Of a DNA stretch of 64,000 nt, positions 1 to 12,035 are shown piece by piece (position 1 is the stretch's first letter; each line of letters starts with the position of its first letter). The position numbers and the translations under genes are program-made. The DNA lies in contig OX459096.1 in assembly GCA_949775045.1 (NCBI GenBank), positions 31,605,223 through 31,669,222 of the forward strand. Reading direction: 5' to 3'. This DNA comes from Metridium senile. Lineage: Eukaryota; Cnidaria; Anthozoa; Actiniaria; Metridiidae. The notes under the pieces were generated by a model that saw nothing but the letters and a program-made list of their open reading frames with translations, made no database searches and was not told the origin of the DNA.

Positions 1-2640
1 AAACTGTATTTTCATTCTTTATCGCTTTATCGTGGCCCAACCGAATGAAATTGTCACCGCAATTGTACATATCCCCAGGCAAAAACCTCCGTGGCGGCAA
101 GGTTAATATACTAAATGATTGAGCCATCACTGATGCTGATCGGCTGTACGTTTTTCGCACGTGTTCATTCTGAAACCAATTTAAAACTAATATATCATTC
201 AATATCCCCAGGGTATCATACAGACGGCGACAACGTGAAAACACAGTGAAGTTACTAATGTGTTATCGATTATAGTAATCCAGTAATCATGCACCAGTCA
301 TACATGTACACCAGTCAAGTGATTGATTGACTGTAGTCTACATGGCACCTTGTATAATTTCTGCAGTTACTTAATCTTTCAAAATCAGTTTTCCAAACCT
401 CATACGCTTTGTGTTAAATGAGTAAATATCTTGGGGGCCGGGAACGTTTGTAGCTACAATCATGGTTAAAATTGTTGGAACATTGTAACATTTTTTTGAT
501 CGTTATTGTTTGAAGTTTAAAAAATTTACAAAATAAAAAATTTGCCAACACTCCTCCCCCCCCCCCCCCCAAAAAAAAGCAAAAAAACTTTCACTTGTGT
601 ATCATGGAGTTAAAATACTGTGTAATGTTCAATAAATTGATTGGCAATTCTCATGCGAACTATTTAACATTCCAAAAATTTAATTCAACATTGATTCGGG
701 GAAGAGAGGGGAACATAAATTGTATAGAAGTCCAATAGGTTTTTGTAGGTTGGATTCAATTTGTATAGACGTGTTTTTTTGTACGTAAAAACGGGCTGAA
801 TGGCCCAAGGTATGTTGCAGATGATGGTAGGTTTTGACCCGGCGCGGGCTTAACGTGATTTTTACAGCCGATCACGTAGTTACATATGTGACCGTACATA
901 AACTAATTATAATACAAAACCACCGCTATATGCAGGCTATACCTGTTCCGCGTAGACCAACAATCGTAACAAAAAAAATGATAGGAGGTCACTGAAGGGA
1001 TCTTTTCACTAGGCTAGACTAGCTAGAGACCTCCCAAAATAAAATTATTCTAAAACCAATGAGTGGAATTCCGGTACGGAATTTTCGGAAGCAAACTGTA
1101 AAGTTATCATAAACCGAAAGCTAGTTATGCTGAAAGCTGGTGATTCCGTAATTATATTTAATTTAAAGAAAAGATTTTCAAATTGAAAACATATATCAAA
1201 TACTTGAAATGTAACTGTAGTAAATATTCCAGACTATATGAAACGAGCCGGCTTATGAAAACCAATCCAACAATATCATACACACGTTAGAAAAATCAGA
1301 CAAAAGCTGCTTCTAGAAAGATAGCGTGCACGATCAATATAACTTTCCACGTGCTAACAACAAGAAAACTGACCAATATTTGAAATGGTCTAAAAAAAGA
1401 TAAAAGTCTTATATTGCATTAAACGATTTTCACAGGTGTTTTGTGAAAATTGACTAGTATCAATTCAACATGCCGATCTTCTGGATACTTCTAATTGAAC
1501 AACGTGGACGGCTGTGATGATTAGATATATGGGCCATACTTATTTCAACAAGGTTAGTCGTCAAAAACCTACAAAGCTGAGACCGCAGAGGATTGTGGAA
1601 AATATTTTATAACAAAAATAAAGCCTTTTGACACTGTACGTAGCGAAACTGTAGCTGGTAAAATATTTCAAACCATCGATAGTTATAACAATTGCCAGAA
1701 CATGCAAAACATTTCTACCCATAATCCTTGCCGGTCTTCATAGCTTTCAGGAGACTAACTTTATTGAATTGTAATTTTGAAATATAATATTTTTTTGCGG
1801 AATTGCCACTTTTTACATGTGAGAACCTATTGTATGGTGGACATGAACATAAAACTTTTTCTTCAATTCGTCTACTGTACCTTTTAAATGTCAAAATACC
1901 GCACCAAAACTCAGGATGACCCCACAAAACTGGAGCACAAAAAAGAAAACAAGGCATTGATTCTTTCTAATTTAATTTATGTTTCTTTTTTTTAACAACG
2001 TCCAATTTTTAAACAAACTACTAATGATAACTTCCAAAAATTAAGCAGAAATGTCTAACTATTATGTATTTGGATGAGTAAAAACATTAATTCGAACATC
2101 TTATAAGGCCTGGAAGCATGTTAGTCAATCCGTTTTATCGAACATTTCAAACTGAAATTGGTAAGTTAAGAGTAAGAGTAAGAGTAAAAGCGCTCTTTTG
2201 AGGAATGTGTAAATCTATCGTATGGTAGAATTGCAGATAAAAATTTCCGTCTGTTGTTTTAGTTGTCAAAACTGATACTGCACCAAAACTCAGGATGCGC
2301 ATTGCGCTGAAATAAGTATATACACCTATTTCAAAAATTGTTTTCGCAATAAGTCAACTACAGTCAACACTCTGAAGCCTGCAAAGGATGGCAGTATTTC
2401 TTCTCTTATTATTAAACTATCGTTGAAAAGAGTGTGTTTAATTACGTGTAATAGATAAATATACCGATATCAAAAATTAGAGTGTAATGAGAGCTGGAAA
2501 AAAACAGAAATTAATCTAATTTGACCATATTTAGTTTATTAGAGTTTCTCACAACATTTTCAGCTATATGGATCGAAGAGTTTGATTTGATATCTCCTTT
2601 TAATTTAAACGTTGCCGCACTAAACCGTTTTATCTAATTT
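1..2640. other. Intergenic region, no gene seen
   Basis: AT-rich sequence left of amidase gene A. No ORF here looks like a protein and no splice-linked exons are evident. It holds a C run followed by an A run near 551-578. A weak ~110-bp diverged repeat (about 1811-1920 and 2198-2300) has copies that both end in the same CACCAAAACTCAGGATG string. The stretch at about 2510-2600 resembles 11915-12000 downstream of gene B, so it is probably the shared 3' flank of the amidase paralogues. Confidence 0.5.
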
Positions 2641-2719
2641 CTTTTTTATTTAAACAAATTTAACTTAATGTTTACCCCAAAAGCAGTTATACCTTATCTA
2701 CGGGGTTCGCATCAGTTTG

Positions 2720-5700
2720 TTATTTCTTATTATCTCGTAATTGTTCGTAGGCGTAGGCCACGTTGAGTACTGTAGAGTCGTCAAACGTTTTGCCAACAAT
2801 CATCATCCCTACGGTTAGTCCCTCTGATAGTCCCGCGTTGATCGTGATGGCAGGATGACCAGTCACATTGAATGGGCTTGTGTTTGCTGATGTATCAAAG
2901 GCTTTAGTATTCAATTCTGCAAAACGATTGGATATAATCCAAAAGACATTGATTTCACACACAGTCACAGCTCCTCATCAATAATTAAATGTTTTGTAAT
3001 TTATCATTATTTATTTATATTTATATAAACCTAATTGCAAGAATATTAATTGTTGTGCCATTTAATGTTGCATTTAGTTACTTATCTAATTATATAAAAA
3101 ATATTGTAAAGATGCATTGTTTCCTTTATATTTGATGTTTCTGGTAAACATAATTGTTAATCAAAATTGGGTTTTCGGTGGAGAGCATTAGTCCCCGGTT
3201 TAGGGCTATTGGTTATATGTTGCATTTAGTTACTTATATCGGCAACGCCTCGTGGTTTTTAATTTTATAAAATACTCCTGCTCGTTTATTAAACAGTACT
3301 TAATAATACACTGTTGAACAATTTGCATGCATGGTGCTGCATTCCATATTTCGTAACTGTTCGTAACTGTTAGGTTGTTTTTATTTAAACAAATTTAATT
3401 AATTAATGTTTACCCCAAAAGCAGTTATACCTTATCTACGGGGTTCACATCAATTTGTTATTTCTTATTATCTCGTAATTGTTCGTAAGCGTAGGCCACG
3501 TTGAGCACTGTAGACTCGTCAAACTTTTTACCAACAATCATCATTCCTACGGGTAGTCCCTCAGATAGTCCCGCGTTGATCGTGATGGCGGGATGACCAG
3601 TCACATTGAATGGGCTTGTGTTTGCTGTTGTATCAAAGGCTTTGGTATTCAATTCTGCAAAACGATTGAATATAATTTTAACAACTCATTACTAATCTGT
3701 TGTTCAATTTGCATAGTGCTGCATTCTATTCGTTCGTCACCAACTGACAGGTAACGTCTCTTTGTAACAAAATGTTTTGCTCCGCATTATGCAATTCCCA
3801 GCTGCCAACAACACTAATTTCCGTGGCCAAAACAATTTCTTGACATCCAACATCAAAATTCTCTGCGAACCGGACTGATGTCCCTGCGACTAACACTAAA
3901 ACCCTGGGGCCCAAAACCAATTTCCACGGCCAACACGAATTCCCCTGAAACCAGCATAAATGCCACCAACACGAAAACCCTGGAATCAAAACCGGATTTC
4001 CCTGTCATCCAACACCAATTTTCCTGGCGTTGGACATCAATTTCCCACGGCCAACATCAATTTTCCCTTGACCAACACCAATTTCCGCAAAGTTTTTTTT
4101 TTCTTCCAGTTTTTGGCTTAGCTTTCTAAGAGGTGTATATGTGTTTTATAGATAATTTGAATTGTGGTTCGGCTTACCGGTTATCGTAGCATTTTTTGAA
4201 GGGAATGTTGGAGCTTTCTTTGGAGTCGTTGGCATGATAAGCACATCGTATTTCTGTAATACCTCGTCGTAGGCTTTTTTCAGCTCTCGACGTAAATTTT
4301 GTGCCTTGCTGTAAAATATCCCATGGTAATCTTCACGCATGTACCTGAAAACGTGACGAAGTCATTTAAATTCAAAATTAGAATTGAAAGGAGATTAATC
4401 GTAGAAAAACTGATCTGAAATAAATGTTCCTTTTTTCCCTGCGATTCGTTGAATGTCAGAAGTGATGTATTTCATTATTTGATGTTTTCTCAAGAATGGT
4501 TTAAAAGACATGTTTCAAATCCGAGTCACTGTATTCTGTGGGGTTTCAAAATTGTTTCCCTATAGAATTCAGTGACGAGGATTTGACACTACATCTTATA
4601 TGGATTAATTATTCCATGCTGAGTATTCAGTGGCGGATCTAATGAAGGTCCAACAGTTCCACCCCCCTTTGTAAGGACAATACACTTGTCTGGAGCCTCT
4701 TTACTCTGCTCTTGGGCTACCTGTGGCTACTCTCGCCCCAGTCTTCATGTATGGAACCCCCCTTTCTGAAATCCTGGATCCGCCACTGAGTATGTGTTTA
4801 TTAACTGACTTTCGATAGATTACGAGTTTTCCAGTAGGAGCATAAAATTGAATTCCCTTCCTTTTCAATATCTCAGACATCCAAACCCCTAAGCTATCTA
4901 GTGGTAAGGAAGGACTAGATGTTTTGATCAAAACATCTAGTCCTTCCTTACCACTAGATAGCTTAGGGGTTTGGATGTCTGAGATATTGAAAAGGAAGGG
5001 AATTCAATTTTATGCTCATGACAATTATTTGCTAAATACAAAAAAGTGCAATCACCTTGCTAAGAGACGGAAGATTGTTACTGTAGGAGCGGAGTCAATG
5101 GAGGGCGTCTTCAATCCCCGAGCTATTGCTTGCTGCAGATGAGTGTCATAGTACATCAGGGCACTAGTGTCAGCAATGCCTAAAACCAATGAACGTTAAT
5201 TTTGAAAATATTCTTGCTCGTTTTTTCATACAACGACGCATTGTACTTCATGCAGTTTACTCGACAAGTGATGAAAGAAAAAAGAAAGACAAGTGATAAA
5301 ACGTTTTCTACATTTCAATGAGATCAATATAGCCTTCCGTCCCTAGCCTTGATAGCAATGTTAACACTTCCAGTCAGAAGTACTTTACATATTGCAAAGA
5401 CCAAACAAAATAAATTTGAAGGGAATAGGTGTTTCTATTTGTTGTTGAAAAGTGAGGTAGCATTGAAGTAGTGTTTTCTAAAAAGACCAACGTTCATATT
5501 TTGACCAGTATGACACCAGAGATGTGATTGATTTTGCCATTGGCAGTATAAACATACTTACCAGAACCTCCAGCCACGCCCTCAATAATCAGAGCGAAAA
5601 AGATACAAGGCCCTGAAGAAAGAAAGACACGAGTTATGATATATATTCTGACGATCAGCCATGCTGTGCTGGCTGCATCCATATCTTTCTTGAGGGTGCT

Positions 5701-8700
5701 AATCAAGTTACCACAGGGTGACGACCTCGGGTTCTGTGTCAGTGGGCGGAGCCCAAGAGCACAAAGACACCCCAAGCAGGCAGGTTCCTTTGCCTGAAAC
5801 CATGTCCTGCGAGACCAGCCAAATCTGACGTCAGAGATTCTATGGAGGGTACCATACACGTCTTCATTGGGTAAGTAGCTATGTGGGACCCTTCTAACGT
5901 TGAAGTTAGTGGCCATCATTAAGTCACAAGTCTATATACGTATTTTAAAAAAGGTTGTCCTTAAATACTTGCAAATATGCAAAATATGATACTCTCGAGT
6001 CTAAGCTGAGAGCGCTAGCATATGTTGAAAAGTGGTGTGTATTTGCACACTGTCCTCTGCATTGAACTGAGATATATTATGCAAACAAAATTTTCAAATT
6101 GGCATATATAATTGTTCTCTTAAAGTGTTTCATTTGAACCTTAAGTAATACATATCCACTAGCTTTAGCAATGAATAGTAACGTGTACACAATCCTACCG
6201 ATGTTGTGCCAAGGGATTGACACCTCCTCAACTACTGCCCCAATGCCACGTAGTCGCTCTGCTGATTTTCTTACCAAGTCATTGACATCAGGCTCAAACT
6301 CGGGGTTGAATCCTTCTTTTAAAAGACCAATACGAAGACCTTTGATGTCACCAGTCAACTGAAAGGTACGTTAATAATTACGATGACTTTTACGTTCTTT
6401 TTGTTAATTAGGCCAACCCACTGAATTATAGAAAAAAAATGTCCAATCTTACCATGGGCTTAATTATCACACAATGGCCTTGTTTTTCCCCCCATAAGAG
6501 CAAACACCTTTGTTTGGAACGTTCTGAAACGCATGAAAGCAGCGCAAGGGGACCCCAGGGCTTTAAAACCTATTGTTTCAACCAATATGGCGGCCCGTGA
6601 TAAAAGCGAGTAGACGAATGGACTCAGAATAAAAATCCAGATGGGATTCGAAAACGCGACCTTCCGTTATCTAGTTGCACGCTCTAACCACTGAGCTGCT
6701 GGGATTCATATGGTGACTCTAGGTCTAGATAACACACATAAACATATGATTTATTTACTTACCAGTTTTGTGTACTCAGGTACTTTCAGAACATCTGGCT
6801 GTCTTGGGTCTAAGCCTTCGCTATCTAAACCAGCAATTGACTGGGAAAAGTGAAAAAGGCGGTTATCTCTAGTAGCCTATATGCCAAAACCTCACAATGA
6901 TACCCATTGAAAAATCTGCATTGGCCAAATAAATTGTACAAGTAACGCTGCTTATACAAAACGTTGCAGAATTGCTGTACGTTGCTTATGATTAAATAAG
7001 TAATGTTTACCTCTAAGAGTAATGCTGTATCATACACAGTTTGAGCCATGGGCCCTGTGTGATCTACTGTCAAGTCTAACATCGCGATACCAGTATATGG
7101 CACTAAACCAAATGTTGGCTTCAATCCAACAATTCCACAAATAGATGAAGGGATTCGTATGGATCCTCCTTGGTCACCACCCATGGCCATGTCAACTTCA
7201 CCCTTAGCAACCTATATACACACGCAAAAAAAAAGTTTCGAAAAGGTAATATTTATGATTTTGTTTTGTAAAAACTAATAGTTTTTTTCCCTCTGCATCC
7301 TTACAAAACATTAAAAACAATTTGTTGATTTCACCTTGTTGTAACGTGTTTAAATACATCCAACAATTCATGCATGTTTACATAGCCTTATAAACATGTT
7401 CTTACCAATACCGCAGAACCTGAAGACGACCCACATGACATTCTCTTAGGATCCACAGGATTTCTCACAGGTCCACTTGCTGAAGTAAAACTTCCTGCAC
7501 TACAACATAGGTTTTCACAAGTTGCCTTCCCAACGATTCTTCCTCCTTGGTCAAGGACTCGAGTGACAACAGTAGCATCGATGTCAGGGATGAACCCTTC
7601 CAATATCTGAGACCCATTCATCATAGGAACGCCAGCTACAGGAATACTATCCTTAATAGCGATAGTTTTACCATGGAGTTTTCCACTTGATGCTCCAGTG
7701 ATGTTACATTTCCAGTACCTGATGGGGATTACAGACGAAAATAGTTGTTTTAGCAATATCGTTATATTGTTTCTACACAGAAACATTTTTTGTGGATATA
7801 TAAATACAATTATATATATAAATACATGTAAATAATAATAAATAGCATTTAATTAATGACGTTTTGGAACCTTAATTTATAAGAAAGAAAGACTCCAACA
7901 AAAGACTCATATCACGTGTAAACCATGGGCGGATCCAGAAAGTTTTCAGGGGCTGTCCCAACTGCAAATGAATGTGGTATTAGGGATGCCCGGTCCCTAA
8001 ATGTCTTAAAATAGGGGTAATTGCGGTACTAGGTGGATGGCCGGTACCACTAGGGACACCCCCTAGATCTACCCATGGGGACTATAATTATTTGCTTTAT
8101 TACAACACCTATGAAGCCCAAACAAGTTAGAGCGCAGCTTGGAAAGAGCTAGTTAGGATATTTTCTGCATGGAAAGTTTTGGAGAAATCTTTTTTGTTTT
8201 GATGCTGAGCTGTGTCTGTGTGGGAAATCAATGTATTTCGAAAAAGAAGAGTAAACTTAACAATAATCCAAGCCTACCATGCATTAAGAGGGTTTTCTTG
8301 GACTGAGGGTCTGTATCCAGGTGTACGTGGGTATTTGACGGGAAGCTTCGGTTCTACTAAATCGTAGAGTGGTTGATACGCGCTAGTGAATCCTACCATT
8401 GCATCTGCAATAAGTCCAAGTTAAATTAGATGGTGACGGAATTCTGTGTGTAAACACTCCCCTCTGTGTTTATCAATCGCGTTTTTTTAATAAAAAGTAT
8501 CATGCAGGCTGACATAAGCTGCAGTTTACAAGAAACTCTTCGCGTACCTTTGTCTCGCTCGATAACAAAAGTCACAAAAAAGTAGTAAATAGTTTTTGGA
8601 AATCGAAATTTTAATATACAAACCCTTGTACTGCTTCAATTCTTCATCTGTCAAATCAAGTTTCAAACTTTTTGCGATTTCTGCTACACGGTTCAGAGTT

Positions 8701-9623
8701 GGTGGTCGAACAACAGGATGTCGGTAGCAATCATCTATAAACATACAATAAAACATGTTTTACTTTAAAAACTCTTAAAGGAGCAATATTGCAATACATT
8801 GTTTCATTTTATATGAGTAATCCACGCATTTCCATCGTCAGTGGTATGTTTGGATATTCATTTAAAACACATCGTAAATAAAGCCTTATTTGAAATTACA
8901 AAAATCACTCCGGCATCACATTGAGGCATGGTTGTGTTCTAGTCCCCCATGTGAGAGGGCTTAATTGATTAAGAGGTTAGGGAAGAAAAAGCAAACAGAA
9001 ACTAATTATTAGATAATAACAACAGACACAAGAATGTGAAAAGCTTCATCAAGCGTGCTTATCGTCGACTGAATCGAACTTATTCATAAATATTTCTATT
9101 CTGAACAGAATGTAATGCATTCTTGCGTGTAATGCAATTCTCGTCACCCAAAATGATGTCGGTGCAATCTAGTCAAAACTATTGCATTATATATAGTTAG
9201 ACGAGCTTGGTGAAGTAAGAGGTACCTGATACGTATAAGAAGGCTAATTCGCTGAATAGCTTAAGAAATAACAGAGGCAATATGATCAGTTTCGTTCGGA
9301 TAGTTTACTCCCAGTCTATTTTGCCAGTTTAAATTATTTGTCCTTTGTTTTCCGGTTTGCAATTTATATTTTATATCTTCAACTTGAAAATGGTTAAAAT
9401 TCTATATTTCTCACAATCGAATGTGTATAAATGTATATATATAAAATACAATTATTCTACTCAATATCTTCGTAACAGGCTAATAGCACGGCACGTCGGC
9501 TATAAGGTCATGTACGACTCCATCTCGTTCAATTATTGCTAAATATCTAATAGTTTATATTGAAGAATGCCTTATACTTTTCTTACCTGCAGTAGAACCA
9601 CCACTTTTAGACTCATCAGCCAT
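2720..9623 (-). CDS. Amidase signature enzyme, paralogue A (11 coding exons)
   Basis: Predicted amide hydrolase of the amidase signature family, splitting carboxamides into acid and ammonia; substrate unknown. Exons in order: 9587-9623, 8624-8734, 8278-8404, 7406-7718, 7011-7211, 6763-6840, 6199-6358, 5562-5612, 5056-5179, 4178-4344, and a terminal exon at 3458-3654 or its duplicate at 2720-2916. All junctions are GT-AG and phases agree, giving 521 aa with either last exon. Triad: K114 (AIKDS), cis-Ser S189 (CGSSSGSA), nucleophile S213 (GGDQGGSIR). The 75 and 24 residue spacings match those of FAAH (K142, S217, S241). Intron 4 separates the cis-Ser and nucleophile exons. The sequence most resembles actinobacterial amidases of about 520 aa. 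No signal peptide or membrane segment is seen, so it is probably cytosolic. A possible AATAAA lies on the minus strand at 2645-2650. Confidence 0.9.
3458..3654 (-). CDS. Proximal duplicate of the terminal exon of amidase A
   Basis: This 197-nt exon encodes the C-terminal 65 codons including stop. It is a near copy of 2720-2916, with the same acceptor context and an intact frame ending LRDNKK then stop. The copies differ at a few codons, for example TTANTS versus TSANTS and GLPVG versus GLTVG. The duplicated unit extends past the stop into the 3' flank, which shares the CCCCAAAAGCAGTTATACC string at about 2675 and 3415. The proximal copy keeps the Pro of GLPVG seen in B and C, so it may be the one normally used. 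A TTTATT (minus-strand AATAAA) sits at 3380-3385. Confidence 0.8.
3820..4100. repeat. Degenerate minisatellite in intron 10 of amidase A
   Basis: Irregular units of about 20-25 bp built on CCAACACCAATTTCC(C)TGG, with heavy drift. The same kind of array occupies the equivalent intron of gene B (about 12400-13480). It is not seen in gene C. Confidence 0.6.
4628..4788. mobile_element. MITE with CAGTGGCGGATC termini (hAT-like)
   Basis: 161 bp in intron 9 of gene A. It starts CAGTGGCGGATC and ends GGATCCGCCACTG, so the ends are inverted repeats of about 12 bp. The terminal sequence resembles known hAT-type nonautonomous elements. No clean 8-bp target duplication is visible. A GGGCTACCTGTGG motif lies inside. 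Confidence 0.55.
4838..5017. repeat. Perfect 180-bp palindrome without spacer
   Basis: Two 90-bp arms meet at TTTTGA/TCAAAA (4927/4928) and read as exact reverse complements, ending at GAGCATAAAATTG and its complement. It lies in intron 9 of gene A, 38 bp from exon 9. It is either a real fold-back duplication or an assembly or cloning hairpin artefact. Confidence 0.85.
6470..6718 (-). repeat. tRNA-derived SINE (decayed)
   Basis: On the minus strand the head (about 6718 to 6645) contains AGCTCAGTGGTTAGAGC, a tRNA D-arm/A-box pattern, followed about 30 nt later by TTCGAATCCC, a B-box-like T arm. The anticodon and T stems do not pair properly and there is no clear acceptor stem, so a SINE head fits better than a functional tRNA. 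The body runs on for roughly 170 bp inside intron 6 of gene A; its left end is approximate. Confidence 0.55.
7923..8078. mobile_element. MITE with CCATGGG termini
   Basis: About 156 bp in intron 3 of gene A. The ends CCATGGGCGGATCCAG and CTAGATCTACCCATGG are inverted repeats, and the GGCGGATCCAG subterminal string resembles the element at 4628-4788. Confidence 0.45.
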
Positions 9624-10063
9624 TATTATGCGTGCAATCACGATGGATGCAGAATACTTTTAGCTAGTTTGACCTCGTATTAAAAGCTGTAAGATCATCT
9701 ACCGTAATATTACACGTCACGGTATCAAGCATCGCGTACTTTTACTACTGGGTTGCCTGTGGGTAGCCCACTCTAAAAATGAGAATCGTTTTCTTTTCCT
9801 TTTCCGAGGTCGAACGTATGTTTGGATATATTAATCACATGATATCATTCCTTCGAGGTTTTGTCGATCGGATAATTACTTATTAGGGCTGTTTTCTTGA
9901 TGGAAGAAGTTGTCTGTAGGCACGTGGCCTACCATTAGAACCATCATTATTTTGTGTTGGTATCTCTTAGGGGTAAAAATCAGCAAATTGGTATCTATAT
10001 TGCTATCTATTGGTATCTATTTATATCTATTTATATAACTATTTTATCTATTATATCTATTTA

Positions 10064-11521
10064 AACAAAGCTACTGGCCCTGATGGCGTAACAGCACGAT
10101 TGCTTCGTGAGGCGGCTCCTTCAATTTCGACTTCACTTTCGTGCCTATTCAACTTGTCTCTCAACAGAGGAAAGTTACCATCCGACTGGAAGTGTGCTAA
10201 CATTACCCCAGTATTTAAAAAAGGCAAAAAAGAACTTGTCACTAATTATCGACCAATTTCTCTCACTTCTCTGGTTGTGAAGACCCTGGAAAAACTTGTT
10301 GCCAACCACATCCTGTCTTATCTCGAGGATCATACTCTGCTCAGTCAACATCAATATGGATTCCGGGCTGGCCTTTCGTGTACATCCCAACTCATTCAGT
10401 TATTTCACACATGGGCATCAGCTCTGGATAAGGGCAAAACATCAGATGTCGTCTTTTTGGATTTCGAAAAAGCTTTCGACTCTGTTTCGCATGTACATCT
10501 CATTTCAAAGTTACAGCAATATGGTATTCATGGTCAAATTCTTGAGTGGCTGAGTGACTTCCTGCACGAACGATATCAACGTGTTGTATTAGAGGGTGAA
10601 AGTTCGAACTGGACTAAGGTGCCGTCCGGAGTACCTCAGGGAAGTATTGTTGGACCAATGCTGTTTCTGTTGTACGTGAACGATATACCAAACCATTTAT
10701 CATGTGCCAGTGAAATGTTTGCTGACGACACACTATTGTTCAACTCTGACAAACCATCTGATGTCACTCGTCCTATTCAAGAAAGTTTATCACAAATGTC
10801 AGCTTGGTGTAATAAATGGCTTTTGAAAATAAATGCTTCAAAATGCAAAAGCATGAGAATCACAAGAGCAAAAAATCCAACACCCTGTTCTTACAACATC
10901 AACTCGACATCACTCGACCAAGTTCATACCCATAAACACCTTGGAGTCACATTATCATCTGATTTATCTTGGAAAACACATATACTTACAGTTGCCGCTA
11001 AAGCTAACAAAATTCTTGGTCTATTAAAGCGTACTTTTGGAAAATGCTCAGAGGCGATTATTACTGGCTATAAATCCATGGTACGCCCGATCATTGAGTA
11101 TGCGTGCCCTGTATGGAATCCCCACCAACAATATCTATCGGATAAACTTGAAAGAATACAAAGGAATGTCTCTAGATGGATTTTAGGCAGTTCTATTGAC
11201 TACAATGAACGTATCGAATACCTTGGTTGGCCAAGTCTTTACTCTCGCCGTGAATTTCTTAGCATAGTTCAATTGTTCAAATTTATAAATGGCTTTTCTA
11301 AAATTAATTTACATAATTACCTTACATTCTCTAAAGGTCGTACTAGGTCTGCTCATGACCACAAAATTTGGACACCATATGCTAGAACTAACATTTTTAA
11401 ACACTCCTTTTTTATAAGATATATTAGTATATGGAACAATCTGCCAGATCATTTAGTTCAATGTAACTCCATAAGTAAATTCAAGAAAGGCCTTAGAGTC
11501 TATTTATTCAATAAGTCATAG
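10064..11521 (+). pseudogene. LINE reverse transcriptase, N-terminally truncated
   Basis: About 486 codons remain open. The frame begins inside the RT domain at the TGPDGV block. The RT fingers and palm follow in order: NYRPISL, a VVFLDFEKAFD block with the first catalytic Asp, SGVPQGS, then FADDTLLF with the paired Asp at 10724-10729. A thumb (HKHLGV) and a C-terminal region with YACPVWNP and IWNNLP, typical of CR1/jockey-type ORF2, come last. The frame runs upstream to about 10010 only through low-complexity host sequence and has no ATG of its own. It cannot make a complete ORF2 protein. The uninterrupted frame suggests a fairly recent insertion. Confidence 0.85.
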
Positions 11522-11655
11522 TAATTTTTTAAATTTGTATCCTATTTCATTTTAGTGCAATGTAAGTTTTATCCTATTTTTCATTAGTTTTAAGGACTTT
11601 TTAACGATTTTATATATTTATGCTTATAGTTTCTTAATTTTTTCTGATAATTTTT

Positions 11656-11689
<34 letters not shown>

Positions 11690-11799
11690 GCCGTATATGA
11701 GGATTTAGTTCTTCCCTGGCAACACCCTTTTTGCAAACTTTTTATTATTTTGCTTGTAAATAAAGTTATTATAAATAAATAAATAAATAAATAAATAAA
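10064..11799 (+). mobile_element. 5'-truncated LINE (CR1/L2/jockey-like), 3' half
   Basis: Non-LTR retrotransposon fragment between amidases A and B. The RT-to-C-terminus reading frame is open to a stop at 11519-11521. A 3' UTR with a run of about 30 G (near 11657-11687) and an (ATAA)n tail to about 11799 follow. Flanks repeat ATATCTATTTA on both sides (about 10053-10063 and 11799-11809), a plausible target duplication although the context is low-complexity. The endonuclease half is missing, as expected for 5' truncation. Confidence 0.85.
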
Positions 11800-12035
11800 T
11801 ATCTATTTATATCTATATTTATAAAATATGTCAAATTATAAAATCTTTTGTTTTAAAATTATTGTCAACTATGGTTGTCTGGTTTACTGAGAGGGAAAAA
11901 CATAAAAATAGATGTAATTTGACCATATTCCGTTTATCAGAGCCATCTCTTACAACATTTTCAGTTATATAAAAGAGTTTGTTATGATATCACATTTTTC
12001 TTTAAATAATGACGTACACAATTTTATCTAGTTTG

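Noticed and set aside
4701..5142. Two frames on opposite strands encoding the same protein start ([14 protein letters not shown]...)
   Set aside because: They are the two arms of the perfect palindrome read in each direction; no gene.
5494..5919. 141-codon minus-strand frame
   Set aside because: It reads out of exon 8 of amidase A into intron; only the 51-nt exon part matches the paralogues.
6645..6718. Functional tRNA gene
   Set aside because: D-arm and T-loop boxes are present but anticodon, T and acceptor stems do not pair.
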